From assembly GCA_016081115.2 (NCBI GenBank), contig JABTTQ020000669.1, positions 116,001-180,000 on the forward strand: DNA of 64,000 nt. The letters are read 5' to 3'. The notes under the pieces were generated by a model. It had not been told where the DNA came from and did not search any database. It saw nothing but the letters and a program-made list of their open reading frames with translations. This document shows, piece by piece, positions 1-10,641 of the stretch; position 1 is the first letter of the stretch; the number at the start of each line of letters is the position of its first letter. The position numbers and the translations under genes are program-made. The stretch comes from Rehmannia glutinosa (taxonomy: Eukaryota > Streptophyta > Magnoliopsida > Lamiales > Orobanchaceae).

Positions 1-943
1 TTTGATCACGAAGCCCTCCAACAAACTTGATACTGGTTCGATCTTGAACCTTCCTACAATCCTCCTTGGAAAGTAGACCCCTTTTGATTCTTCAAAAGTT
101 TCCTTTTCAACAGATTTGAAGTTGTCTTTCCTTCACAGCTTGTGTTGGATCGATTTCCTTTGAGTTTCAGGCTTGAGGATTTGCTTGAATGTACTTAAAA
201 ATATTGCAGGTTAAATGTTTGAATATTGCTTGCTTGTTCGTGGTTCATGTAATCAAGGTAACCTTTTCTCAATAACTTCCTCAGCCTTTTATAGTGTACA
301 TTTGAAATTTTGCCCGTTAAAGAGATAGGCTAATTTCAAATGTCACTTTTGTAGTTTTGTTTGTTGGCTTATCCTGTTGTAGTCCTTAATGTTGACATTT
401 CCTTGTATTAAATGTCTTTGCAGCATAGCAGGTGCCTGACACAGGGTGCAGTGGTTCCCATTGGTTTGTTCCTTTTGCACAATTCTGGGACTAACACTTT
501 AGACGTGACAGCTTTGACATATTACTATATTGAATAATATTCTTGACTTTAATCAACGGATCTAAGTCAGTTGTCTTGACTAGACTGTTGTCTTTACCCC
601 CAGGTGACTTGAGTCAGCTCCAATAGTTGGATAACTCAACTATCACTTCAACCTTGAGACTTGGCTTCTTGAGTTGACTTGACTGACACTTCTCACGATT
701 GTTCCTCACCGACACTCCTTGATCGAGTCCTTGACCTCCTTCTGGCCATACTCGGTGACACACAACAGTAGTCTTTAATCCAAATCCAGCGATTGACTTA
801 TTGTATTCCTTGGCATAGCTGACTTGAGTCAGCTTTCTCAGCCCTATCTATTATAATACAAATTACAAGGAAAATGGGATGCCAACTTTCTAGTTTAAGT
901 TTTACATGGTATCATCAAAATCTACTAAATAAATTTCCTAACA
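1..943 (-). mobile_element. Partial LTR of the Copia-1 (Sirevirus-like) family
   Basis: This stretch matches the right-hand LTR at 23774-24708 and the left-hand LTR at 16587-17528 nearly base for base, including the shared end CCTAACA. The window begins inside the LTR. In element orientation the LTR starts at 943 with TGTTAGG. What follows (944 onward) does not contain the polypurine tract that lies next to the 3' LTR of the complete copy. It is therefore either the 5' LTR of an element running off the left edge or a solo LTR. Confidence 0.85.
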
Positions 944-1507
944 TTATTCTTAATTGCTTTTTATCTGATCAGTAATTTGCATGTCATACTTCTAGTCCAT
1001 AATCCGGGAGGTGAGTTCTAGTAAGACGAAAATCGAATTCAGACATAGATAGGGTAATGTATCGGGAGACTACTTCTATTTGTGGGGAGTACTTCAATTC
1101 AAAGATCTTTTGGGAGTTAATAATAGTTGTGATAGATTGGGAGACCTCAATTATTATTAATCTACTGTTTATACACCACCCGGGAGGGATAATAAACTAT
1201 TTTAGGAATTGAACCCATAGAATTGCATGAATTGGTTTTTAAAACTTTAATTGCATTTAATATTGAAGAAATATGTTGAGATTATGTGCCTAAGGTTGCT
1301 CCTGTAGTTGGTGAAAATACTTGTGGGGTTCGCAAATTTATTTCTTTTGTTTTCTTTTATTTTTGATTTTTTAGATAAAATTAAACATTCGGTCGCTTCA
1401 ATAAAATTGGAATGCATTGTTATTATAGCCTGAGTGTTTCGAATATCAATCCTTGAGGAATACGACCTTGCTTGCCATTATTTTATAAACTACACTGTAC
1501 ACTTGAA
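944..1507 (+). repeat. Ty3/gypsy LTR relic (R/U5-like end)
   Basis: No gene is seen. Positions about 1452-1507 resemble the reverse complement of the gypsy LTR end at 49735-49800: both carry TACGACCTTGCTT followed by a TATAAACTACAC-GTACACTTG block, which is common near the U5 end of plant gypsy LTRs. The segment before it (about 1000-1200) has several GGGAG motifs and may be the rest of the same LTR. No matching partner LTR or primer site follows, so it looks like a fragment. Confidence 0.4.
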
Positions 1508-3515
1508 GTTGTATGAACCAAATATTTTTGGCGAAACAAGAGATTTCTTTGCCACCAAGTAGAGAAGGATTGATCAGAATTCAGGTTGTCCTTCCAACAC
1601 ACATGGAAAAGCTTCTGGATCAGCTTGGCTCTTTTACAAGAGAAAAAGAGATGATGCATTAATTCTTCTTCTTCTTTTTTTTTAGAGGAGATGCATTGAT
1701 TCTTCTTCCTCTCCACACATGTGACAAAAATAGTCAATTTGGACCCTCCTAAGACATATCAAGTTTAATAACCATATATCTTTTTTTCCCTTCCTAAGAC
1801 AAGTAAATAAGTGAAGACATTCATGGGCAACAACAACATTATCCAAAATCATCTCATCAGCAGAAGCAGATTGATTTTCACTAATACAAAATTTCGGACA
1901 ATGTTTAAGTCCATCAGCAAGAATTTTGGAAATAATTTTGTAAGACTCGGAACAGAGACTAATAGGCCTAAAATGGGCCATGGAGGAAGGATGCTTAATT
2001 TTTGGAATAAGAGTGATTAACGTATGATTAACACTCCTAAGCATTCTACCAGAATGAGAAAAAAAATCTTAACAACAGAGCAAACATCAAAGTGCACAAT
2101 TTTCCAAAAGAAATTGAAAGAAAAAAGGAGTCATACCATCCATCCCTGGAGCTTTATTTGGATTCATGGCAAAGAGGGCATGTTTGATCTCAGATCATCA
2201 ATAGTTTCACCAGATTTTGGTTTATAGCCTCCGAGTTGGATCCGGGATTCCTTAAGAATTTCATCTGAAATAAATGGTTTGGAAGAAGTGAAAAGTTGGG
2301 AATAGAAATTAGTTATAATGGGTTTAATCTCATCAACTGACTTACAATTGGTTTCCTCAGGTTTAATAAGATTAAAAAGGTTATGGTTTTTGATTTTCTG
2401 AATGTAAGTAGCATGCATTTTTTTGTATTTTATCTCCCTCTTTCAACCAATGCACCCTCGTCTTTTGTTTCCAATATTGTTCCTCCTCACCATAAGCTAC
2501 TGATAAGGATCTTTTAAGACTGTTCCATACGAACCAATTATGGTCACCGCTTTGATGTTTGAGATTTTCCATAGTAGTCTTAATAGATAGGATCCTTTTG
2601 CCCGAGTTCTGACCTTGATTTTTATACCAATTAAGCAGGTGGACTCTATAATTCTTGATTTTGGGTTGCACCTGAAAAAAATAGAGTACCCATGACTTGG
2701 AAGGCCCAAGCCCCCTCTGCAACATGATTAATTCCATCCAAGTGAGCCTATCTAGGGTAAAAAAAAATATTTTGTTCAACTTGAGGGTGTCTGTGGTAGA
2801 GTTTAACAACAAAAGACAGTGGTCTGAAAACTGTGTTTACTCAAGCTGGATCATCGCGTTTGGGACTGAAGATGCCACTCCGGAGAAACGAAAAACTGAT
2901 CAAGTTTCTCTTCCACATATCCTTCCCCATCTCTGTTATTGGACCAAGTAAATTTGCCACCAACACCCTGGACCTCTTCCATATTCAGACTAGCAAGGAA
3001 TTGATTGAAATTCAGAAAACTAGAAGGTAATCTCATTCTTCCACCCTTCTTCTCCTCAACACACCTAATGTCATTGAAATCTCCCCCCATGAAACACAAG
3101 TCAACCCAATTGACACTATCACTAATAACAAATTCCCATTGAAGCCTTCGAGTGTTGCTATCTGGACTAGCATAGACAAGAATACCCCAACCCCTCTCCT
3201 TATTTACCACACTCTCATATTCGACTTCAATACAAAATTGACTCTCAATGATTTTAATGAGAGAGCGAAAGATTAGACCAAGCAATCAAGTAATCCCCTA
3301 CTTATCCCCATAGGATTAAAACATTTCTAATTATCATTCCACTTTAATTTTTGCAGATAGTAGCAATAAAGCAAGATTTTTTCATAGTCTCACTTTAAAG
3401 ATAATGTCCGGATGGTGGAAAAAGATTCCTTCAATTGGGAAATTGCACAGGCCCACCTGACATCTACAATTCCACACCATAGCCTTCATTGATCAAGATG
3501 AGGCCATATTTGGTT
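1490..3515 (-). pseudogene. LINE ORF2 remnant: endonuclease, partial RT, zf-RVT
   Basis: The endonuclease part starts near 3505 with a WNCR-like N-terminal motif. It continues in the frame 3285-2851 with GGDFNDIR and, further on, GKFTWSNN and LDQFFVS, which are hallmarks of plant LINE AP-endonucleases. The frame 2812-2381 holds the linker with HWLKEGDK before RT. The frame 2044-1682 carries RT block motifs LIPKIKHP, FRPISLC and YKIISKILA, then jumps directly to HMCGEEEE of the zf-RVT region, so the RT core including the catalytic Asp pair is deleted. A second, shifted copy of the zf-RVT start (EEEELMHHLFFSC) lies at 1660-1483. It is not functional. Confidence 0.8.
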
Positions 3516-5476
3516 GGCTTCCTCCACCATAAAGTCCGCACTTTCAATAATTTTTTGTTTCTTTTTGGAATCCAGTTTTGCCTCCATCTCATTCTCATCG
3601 ATTCCACTTCATCAATAAGGTGAATACCCTTTTTCCTTATTTTGGTAATGAAGGCCTCACGATATTTTCCTTATTTTGGTTCTCCTTTTTCAGATTGTTC
3701 TTAGTCAAGGTTTTTACGAAGAGTCTTTTCCCACTTCATTTTTCTCCCTCCACATACTTATGGATATGTCAATAAGGGGACCTTTATTGAAATCAATCTC
3801 ATTGGGACATTAAAAATCTCATTTAAATCAATCATCATGGAACTCGCCATATTGGATTATGAAGTTATTTGTTCCTTATCTAGTAAGTCCACCATCTCGT
3901 TGTGGGCGCCCAATTGTTAAGGATAAGGTGTGATTCTCGAGATCTTTCCCTTTATCGTCATCTTTCACTCTGAATAATCAACTTTTTTGAATGGGGATTA
4001 GATAGATCTTGATTACTTTCGACACTTGAACCTCAAGAATTTTCCAATCATTGTCCTCTTTTCATTACATTTTGGATACATTTTCTCACTGGGGCGCTCT
4101 TTTGAGCGGGGGACCAATAAAAACGGAGGGTCACATTTTTGTTTAAGCTCTTGACTCCTTGAAGATTTGGAGGTTCCGTTCCATAACTTGCTTGATTTCC
4201 TTTTTCATTCCTCACCCAAGATATCCATCATCTCTCACCACTCCAAAACTCGACCATCTTGGAGGTTTCTTTTTTGATATCTTCTTTCCTAATTTTACAA
4301 ATTCTTTCATTGTGATCCATCCTTCCACAATAAAAGCAAAATCCAAGCAATTTTCAAATTTAAAGTCACCCAACAAGAATGATTGCCCAAATTGATAAGC
4401 GTTCCACGAGGTAGGGTTTTTCAGCATTAATTTTCACCAATATTTGATGTGTCTACCCGGAGAATCACCTGAATCAATGCACACCACATCACTAACTCCA
4501 CAAAAGATTTTACCAATCTTAAGACCCATTTCAAGACAAATCAAATGGTTTGGTAAATTCTAGATCGCACCCAAAATCCACATGTTTAAAAGTCTCAAAG
4601 CTTGGGGTGCCTCGAATCTTCTCCTTCCTTTAAAATAAAGTACTGATTTCAAAAGACCATAATTTCCCTTGGAAAACTTTCTTCTTATCTTCTGGTTTCT
4701 CAAAGACAAATTGGAAAAAGTTGGTTCCAAGTTCTCTAATGATGAAAGAGTTTTTGACTTGCCAAATGGATGACATGGTATTTTTAAGACTACTCAGGTT
4801 CACTTTTTATGTCCAAAAACTCTAACATAAAGACTTATATCCCATTACTCCTTACAATGGGATATATCAGTTTCAGTCAACAAAATACCATTTTTTTGTG
4901 TTAGAAAGAGAAAAATTCGAAGTTTTAAGAGTTAAATCAGAATCCATAGTTAGAGATCCCCTTTCCACCGTGGAAGCCGGATCCAAAGTCTGGCTACACC
5001 TGTAAGAAAATAGACACAACAAACACAACCAGAAAAAACAAAAGAGCAGATGCAGGTCAGACAAAAAGAAGGTAAAGAAAGGACAACAGGAAAAAGATAT
5101 AGGAATAAATAGAGAAATGCTAAGAATCAAGCATTAAATGCACCAAGGATGTAAAAGAAAGCTTTTAAGAGGTCCAGATAGAGAAAAACAAGACTAAATA
5201 AGAAAAACAAACTAACCACACAGCTCACTCAACACAAACTCAAGAAAAAAAGAAACACAGATCTAAACCACTAAGAGTACCCAAGATTCCATAGATCTAA
5301 AAGACAAATAAAGCTTCCAAGAAGAAAGACTGTCCAACTCCCTCAAACAGTAGAGAGCACTTTCAAAACTTCCAGGCGGGAAGACTCCTTCATCTTTCCT
5401 GTTGCCCTTCCTGTTTTGCTGCCCAAAAACACACACTATACACAGTGCCTGGCCCTTTTGACAGCTACACAGAATA
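1508..5476 (-). mobile_element. Decayed non-LTR retrotransposon (LINE, plant L1 type)
   Basis: Reading the minus strand from right to left gives, in order, a DUF4283/zinc-knuckle ORF1 remnant (about 4960-4150), an endonuclease remnant (about 3515-2850), a reverse transcriptase linker and N-terminal RT block (2812-1700) and a zf-RVT-like block (about 1720-1500). This is the order of plant L1-type LINEs. Frameshifts and stops are frequent, and most of the RT catalytic palm is missing. No clear poly(A) tail or target site duplication was found at the left end, so the boundaries are approximate. Confidence 0.8.
4150..4960 (-). pseudogene. LINE ORF1 remnant: DUF4283 plus CCHC zinc knuckle
   Basis: Minus-strand translation near 4960-4700 gives MDSDLTLKTSNFSL, then IIRELGTNFFQFVF and VFQGKLWSFE, a pattern typical of the DUF4283 RNA-binding-like domain of plant LINE ORF1. 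At 4343-4296 another frame reads CFYCGRMDHNERIC, a CX2CX4HX4C zinc knuckle (zf-CCHC_4). The pieces are in different frames with stops between them. In an intact element this protein would bind the LINE RNA in the ribonucleoprotein. The assignment rests on motif order and spacing. Confidence 0.65.
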
Positions 5477-5532
5477 TCGGCATACAATCCATAAAATTAG
5501 AATCTCGGCATACAATCCATAAAATTAGAATC
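5477..5532. repeat. 28-bp perfect tandem duplication
   Basis: Two adjacent identical 28-bp units (5477-5504 and 5505-5532) begin TCGGCATACAATCC. They lie just beyond the 5' side of the LINE relic. Confidence 0.9.
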
Positions 5533-8002
5533 TCCTCACTCTTGTGTACGTTCAGATGGATTTTAGAAAAGAATTTGGATTTAAGAATTTGAAAATTTCA
5601 ACACGAGAAATTTTAAGTAGCGTTCAATTTTGAAATTCATGAGCTCGAAATTACTAAAGTCAATTTAATAAATCTATTGCCACTGATTTTTAAATTCTAA
5701 TTTCCAAACCTTCGATTTAAACGTAATCTTGACTTATCAATTTTTATTTGTATTTACATACTCCATTTTCATTTTTTTGATTTTGTTGATGCTAAGATTA
5801 TCTTTTTTTCTTTACAATATGCAAATATTATCTTAATCTACTACTATTAGACAAGTGTGTGCAAATTTACGGTAAATACTACATATAATAGCTTCTACTA
5901 CTCTGCTATTAGATATATTGTGTTTTGTGGGTTGTGCTATAAACTATGGGCCTGTCATTATTGAGGGGCATTGGGTCGTTCCATGCAGCACATAGCATAG
6001 TCATGGGGTTGATCTTTGAGTCCTTGACCGATACGTTTAATTGGCTAATACATTTTTTTTTTTGAGAAAATTGGCTAATACATTTTACTTGTTAAGTTTC
6101 TAATGAAAAATATATATTGCACTTCTAGATAATATTTTTTTAAATACCTAAAATATTAGTAATAAATTCTTTCATTATTATACAATTTTTTTTTTGGTTT
6201 AATATATTATATACGAAAATATAAAATAATGAAATTATCATAATTGAATAGATACTTTGTTAAATTAAAATATATGTATAATCCCTTTACTGTTTTCCTA
6301 TTTTTTGAGGGGTAATTTTATTATTATTATCACTTGATTATAATGACTACATCTGAAATTGATAAAAGCATGGATAAAAGGAGTCATTATCAATAGGCGC
6401 CCCAAGCCGACATCACCATTATCAAAGCCTTTATTGAGAAAGTGACCCCAATTGGTGGACTAATTAGGGTAGTAGAAATGGATGGCTCTTGCCTCTTTGT
6501 ATCATGGGTTGTCTTCATATATAGATAATGTTGAAAAAGACCTCCAAACTTTGGACACTTTTGGATGATGCATATATGGTTAGGGCCTAGGGCTGCATAT
6601 GGATCTTCTATTCCCATGATATTTTATCTCGTCTTTTTTAAAAAAACCACTCGGGTGTATTAGATGATATTATTATTATACAAATAATTTTTTCTGATTT
6701 ATTATAGCATCAAAAGAAATACTAGAAGATCCTATCAAGAGATGGAGGATTTGAAAAACTGAAATTAAATATATTATTCTTTGTGGATAGGTCACACCAT
6801 TTGGTTATTGGTGGATGGTCTTTATTAAAGGGAAGGACCACAATCCTAATTCAAATGGGAATGTATATGGTAAAAGATTTGGACCCAACTTGACATTGAT
6901 GAATGATACTTTGGTACAAATACGACACTAGATACAAGTAGATTTAAAGCCTTTTCATTTACCTCTTAGGTACAAGTTGACATGGAAGAATGATACAAGT
7001 AGATTTTGAGATGCTTCTTACTTACTTTTTTTTTTTTTGGACAAGAAAACCTACACTACTGTATGAAAGTATTACTAGTTAATCCTTACTCCTGTGTAGT
7101 AGCTCGCAAACCACACAAAGAAATGCAAGCAGATCCAGAATTTTGAAATGAAAAAGATACGATATATATAAAAATATAAACATAAAATATTGTTTAATTT
7201 TTAAAGTCCTACAACAAAATACCATTTAAAATTTTGTAAAAGCCGATCATGTAACCATACATGAAAAATTAATACACATATATAAAAGAAATAATTAGAG
7301 TAATTAAGAATACAAGAGACTGCAAAACATAGTTTTGGTAACATTATTAATATTATTAGACTTTTTTATTAATATTTTTATTTTTGTAGGTTTTGACTTT
7401 TACCATATTTTATTTATTCAAGTTGTTGAGTCAACTTTTAATTTTTGAAATTTTATTGTGGGGAATTGTATTATTTTAGATTTTCTAATTCTTTTTTGTA
7501 AAAAAATAGGGGGTACAAATTTATTTTTATTATTATTTTTACTAAAAATTATAGTGGGATTTTTTCAATTTGGGGGTACAACTGTACCCCCATATCTCTA
7601 CATAGATACGCCACTGCACACAAGAGTGATAATCGTACATTCGTACTAGGCAATCCTGTGCGATGTGTTCAACCGAATGATGCAACACGCAACTTTTCAT
7701 TTAATTTTGCTCGGATTAAGGTAGGATTAAAAAAAATAGTTGAAATTTAATTCAATATATATTAATTTTACACTCAAATTATAGTAAATAAAGTTTGATA
7801 ATTTTGTATTGAAAAGATTATATCTTCTTCGGATATTATCAAAATGAAAAATAAAAAAAATAAAAAAAAAAAGAGGTTGACTTTACTAAAGGGCAACTAT
7901 ATTATCAGCAAATCTTGTTTAATTAACTGCAAGTGAAGCCCTCATTCACTATCTCAAGTAATAATAGATATCGTCCTGAAATATACGGATTAACTGCAAA
8001 AT
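5533..8002. other. AT-rich intergenic DNA, no gene seen
   Basis: Both strands lack long reading frames or recognisable motifs. Poly-T runs occur near 6050, 6190 and 7025. The only structured item noted is the very short retroposon insertion at 6039-6086. Confidence 0.6.
6039..6086 (-). mobile_element. Minimal poly(A) retroposon insertion with 18-bp TSD
   Basis: The direct repeat AATTGGCTAATACATTTT occurs at 6039-6056 and 6069-6086. The 12 bases between read, on the minus strand, TTCTC followed by A residues. That is the signature of target-primed reverse transcription in which only the tail of a LINE or SINE transcript was copied. The same TTCTC-A(n) tail is found at 40769-40794. Confidence 0.6.
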
Positions 8003-9272
8003 GAGTACATTAACTATACCCTAGTAGCAAATAAGGACAATAAGTTTGCGGGTTTCCGATTTATGACAATAACTTTAAAATTTTGGTGAATTAAGGACAA
8101 ACTTAGCCCGAATTGCCCAATTCGGGCTAATTGCCATGTGGATCTCAATTTTGAGCCTGAATTACCCAAATTTAGGCTAATTGCTTATGTCACGTAAAAT
8201 AAGTCTAAAACGATTTTAAAAACTTTCAAAAAAATTTGAAAATCTTTAAACCAATTTAAAAATCTAAAAATTAATAAGTAGAGTTAAAATATATAAAAAA
8301 AAAAATTGATAATTATTTTAAGAATTTATAAATTAAAAATTAAAATATAATATACGAAAATAAATCAGGAAATACAAAAATAAAATTTTAAAAATCATTA
8401 ATAAATCTTAAAATAACTAAATGAAATCTTGAAACGTGAAATAAGATTTAAAAAATTATTTAATATTCAAAAAGTACCAAATAAAACTTGAAATTATTTG
8501 AATAAACACAAGAACTGTCAATATAAAATCTAGACATTATTTAGTAAATCTATTTTTTAAAAATGTATAAATTATTTAAAGTAATTTCAAATTAAGACCT
8601 AATACTTGAAAATTACTTAAAGAAATAAAAAAAATTGTATTTTTTATATGTAACTAAAATAAATTTTTGGATTCAATTATAATTTTCAGATTTATTTAAG
8701 TATTTCAAAATTTTAATTTGTAATTTTAAATTATTTTAATTAATGGTTAAATCTTTAAATAAAATTTAGATATAATAGATAATATTTATTTGGATTTATT
8801 CAAATAGTTTCATAATTCATTCGGTGATTTTCGTATATATTAAATAAATTTTAAATCTTGTTTCACATTTTTAAACTTCATTTAGTTAAATTTTGGCCAA
8901 CTAAATATTTTTTATAATTTTATTTTTCATATTTTTTAGATTTATTTTGTATATTTACATTTTAAATGTTAATTTGTATACTAAAAATAATTATCAAATT
9001 TACTATTATATGTTTGGACTCAACTTGCTAATTTGTACACTGCTTTAAAGTTTTCAGATATATTTGTAAATTTTTAAAATAATTTTTAGACTTATTTTAC
9101 GTGACATAAGTAATTGGGCAAGCTCAAAATTGAGGTTCACATGGCAATTAGTCCAAATTTGGCAATTCGGGCTCATGTCCTCAATTCGCCAAAATTTTAT
9201 AGTTATAGTTTTATATTGGAAGCCCACAAACTTAGTACCATTCTTCTTTGCTATTGGAGTATAGTTAGTATC
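8003..9272. mobile_element. Large fold-back (long inverted repeat) transposon
   Basis: The outer about 215 bp at each end (8003-8217 and about 9058-9272) are imperfect reverse complements. Shared blocks include TAACTATAC near the tip, AAAATTTTGG, GCCCGAATTGCC, CTCAATTTTGAGC and TATGTCACGTAAAATAAG. The inner AT-rich halves also pair (for example near 8440 and 8860), so most of the element could fold into one long hairpin. No transposase frame is present. A target duplication could not be fixed; a MULE-like or fold-back class is possible. Confidence 0.7.
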
Positions 9273-9599
9273 CCCTGTGCTCCGCATCTCTAAACTATAA
9301 AATCGTAAACTGAATAACTGTTTAACAAAGTACAAAGGACTTTTGAGCTCTGTACTTTAAATCAGTAATATAATAACGAGTAATACACGGACAAAAAATA
9401 TTCATACTATTTTCAGACTTGGGGGGGTCACTGTCCACGTGGCAGTCTCTCAGCCACCACTGTATGAACTTGGTCCAACATGTATGCAGGCTTCTGAAAT
9501 TGTTTATGTCAAATGGGCTACAAGTCTACAACAGTCCTTTCTTTAGAACCATTTTAGGTTAATATTTCTGTTATAATGATTCTTGTTTTCCCCCTTTCT

Positions 9600-9684
9600 C
9601 TCACTGTGTGTATTTTTTGTATGTTATAAAAAAAGACGGAGAAAAGGCTAAAAATGTTTGAAATTTGAATTGTGGAGCGAAAAG
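9600..9684 (+). promoter_or_regulatory. Possible 5' leader exon of the zinc-knuckle gene
   Basis: A CT-rich stretch (CTTTCTCTCACTGTGTG at about 9595) is followed by a purine-rich leader that ends AAAAG before a good donor GTATGT at 9685. A matching acceptor (TTCCAG) ends at 10613, 28 bases before the ATG at 10642. This predicts a 5' UTR intron of about 929 bp that contains the MITE at 10084-10420. No convincing TATA box was identified. This is an inference from splice signals only. Confidence 0.4.
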
Positions 9685-10083
9685 GTATGTAGAACTCTCA
9701 ATTTTGTTCACCTTTAATGAACTTCATTATTATTCTGAATAACTGTTGTTAAATTGATAAATATTGTTACTTTTTGCATAACCCTTGCTGCGTTACTAAC
9801 AAGAATATATGTTAGCATATGGGTATTGAGATTTGAGTTTTAATTTGCCTAATTAAACAAGACAATCTGAATGTTGGGTTTTCAATTTTCATAGAGAAGT
9901 AAAAAAAAAAAAAAGAGTTTGAGAAATGAAGATGTCCTAAGATGCTTGTCTGGAATTTCAAGAAACCAATATTCATCAGATTTGGAATCTCCTAGGATTT
10001 CTCGAATTCCCTCTGCATTTGCCTCCTCTTCTGTATGTTTAAGTTAGTAGTTGGTTTCTCTATAAGCATGTTTGGATCACTAT

Positions 10084-10420
10084 AAGGAAGTGTTTGCAAA
10101 AACTTCTGTTTTTAGCTGGAGCGCTTTAATGTACCATAAGCGAAAATTAGTTGAGAATAAGAAGTTGATAATGTTTACAAATAAAAGCTGAAAGCTGAAT
10201 AAGTTAAAAGAGAGTGATGAATAAGTTGTAAATGTGTTTTATTTGTGTGTAAAAGTCAAATCAGAAACAGAATCAGAAATCTAAAACATCATTCCCTACT
10301 TTTAAATTTTGATTAAGTTATGCAGAATCAAAAATTGGCACTTGAAAACTCTAAAGTTACTTTTTTCTTTCCAGCAAAAAACTGAGAATCACTTTTTTAA
10401 GTACTTGCAGACACTCCCTA
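10084..10420 (-). mobile_element. hAT-type MITE, copy 1 (in leader intron)
   Basis: The ends are inverted: GGAAGTGTTTGCAAAAACTT on the left and the complement of AGGGAGTGTCTGCAAGTACTT on the right. Internal blocks such as GTGTAAAAGTCAAATC and CAGAATCAGAAAT match copy 2 at 13565-13911 in reverse orientation. There is no coding capacity. A clear 8-bp TSD was not established. Confidence 0.7.
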
Positions 10421-10641
10421 AATCTTGATTTACCTGCTGTCTACTGGGTTGTGTTAATAAATGTATGCCATTGTATCTCTTTATCTTATATTTGTTATTT
10501 TACGACATCCATCTGTGTTAGTCACAGCTTCGATTATACAGTTCTCTCAAATGTCCCTCGTTTTTGGATATCCAGTTCGACAATTTTCTAACCTTGTTAA
10601 TTCGTTATTCCAGGTTTTTAAGGTGATCGACAACCCTGGCG

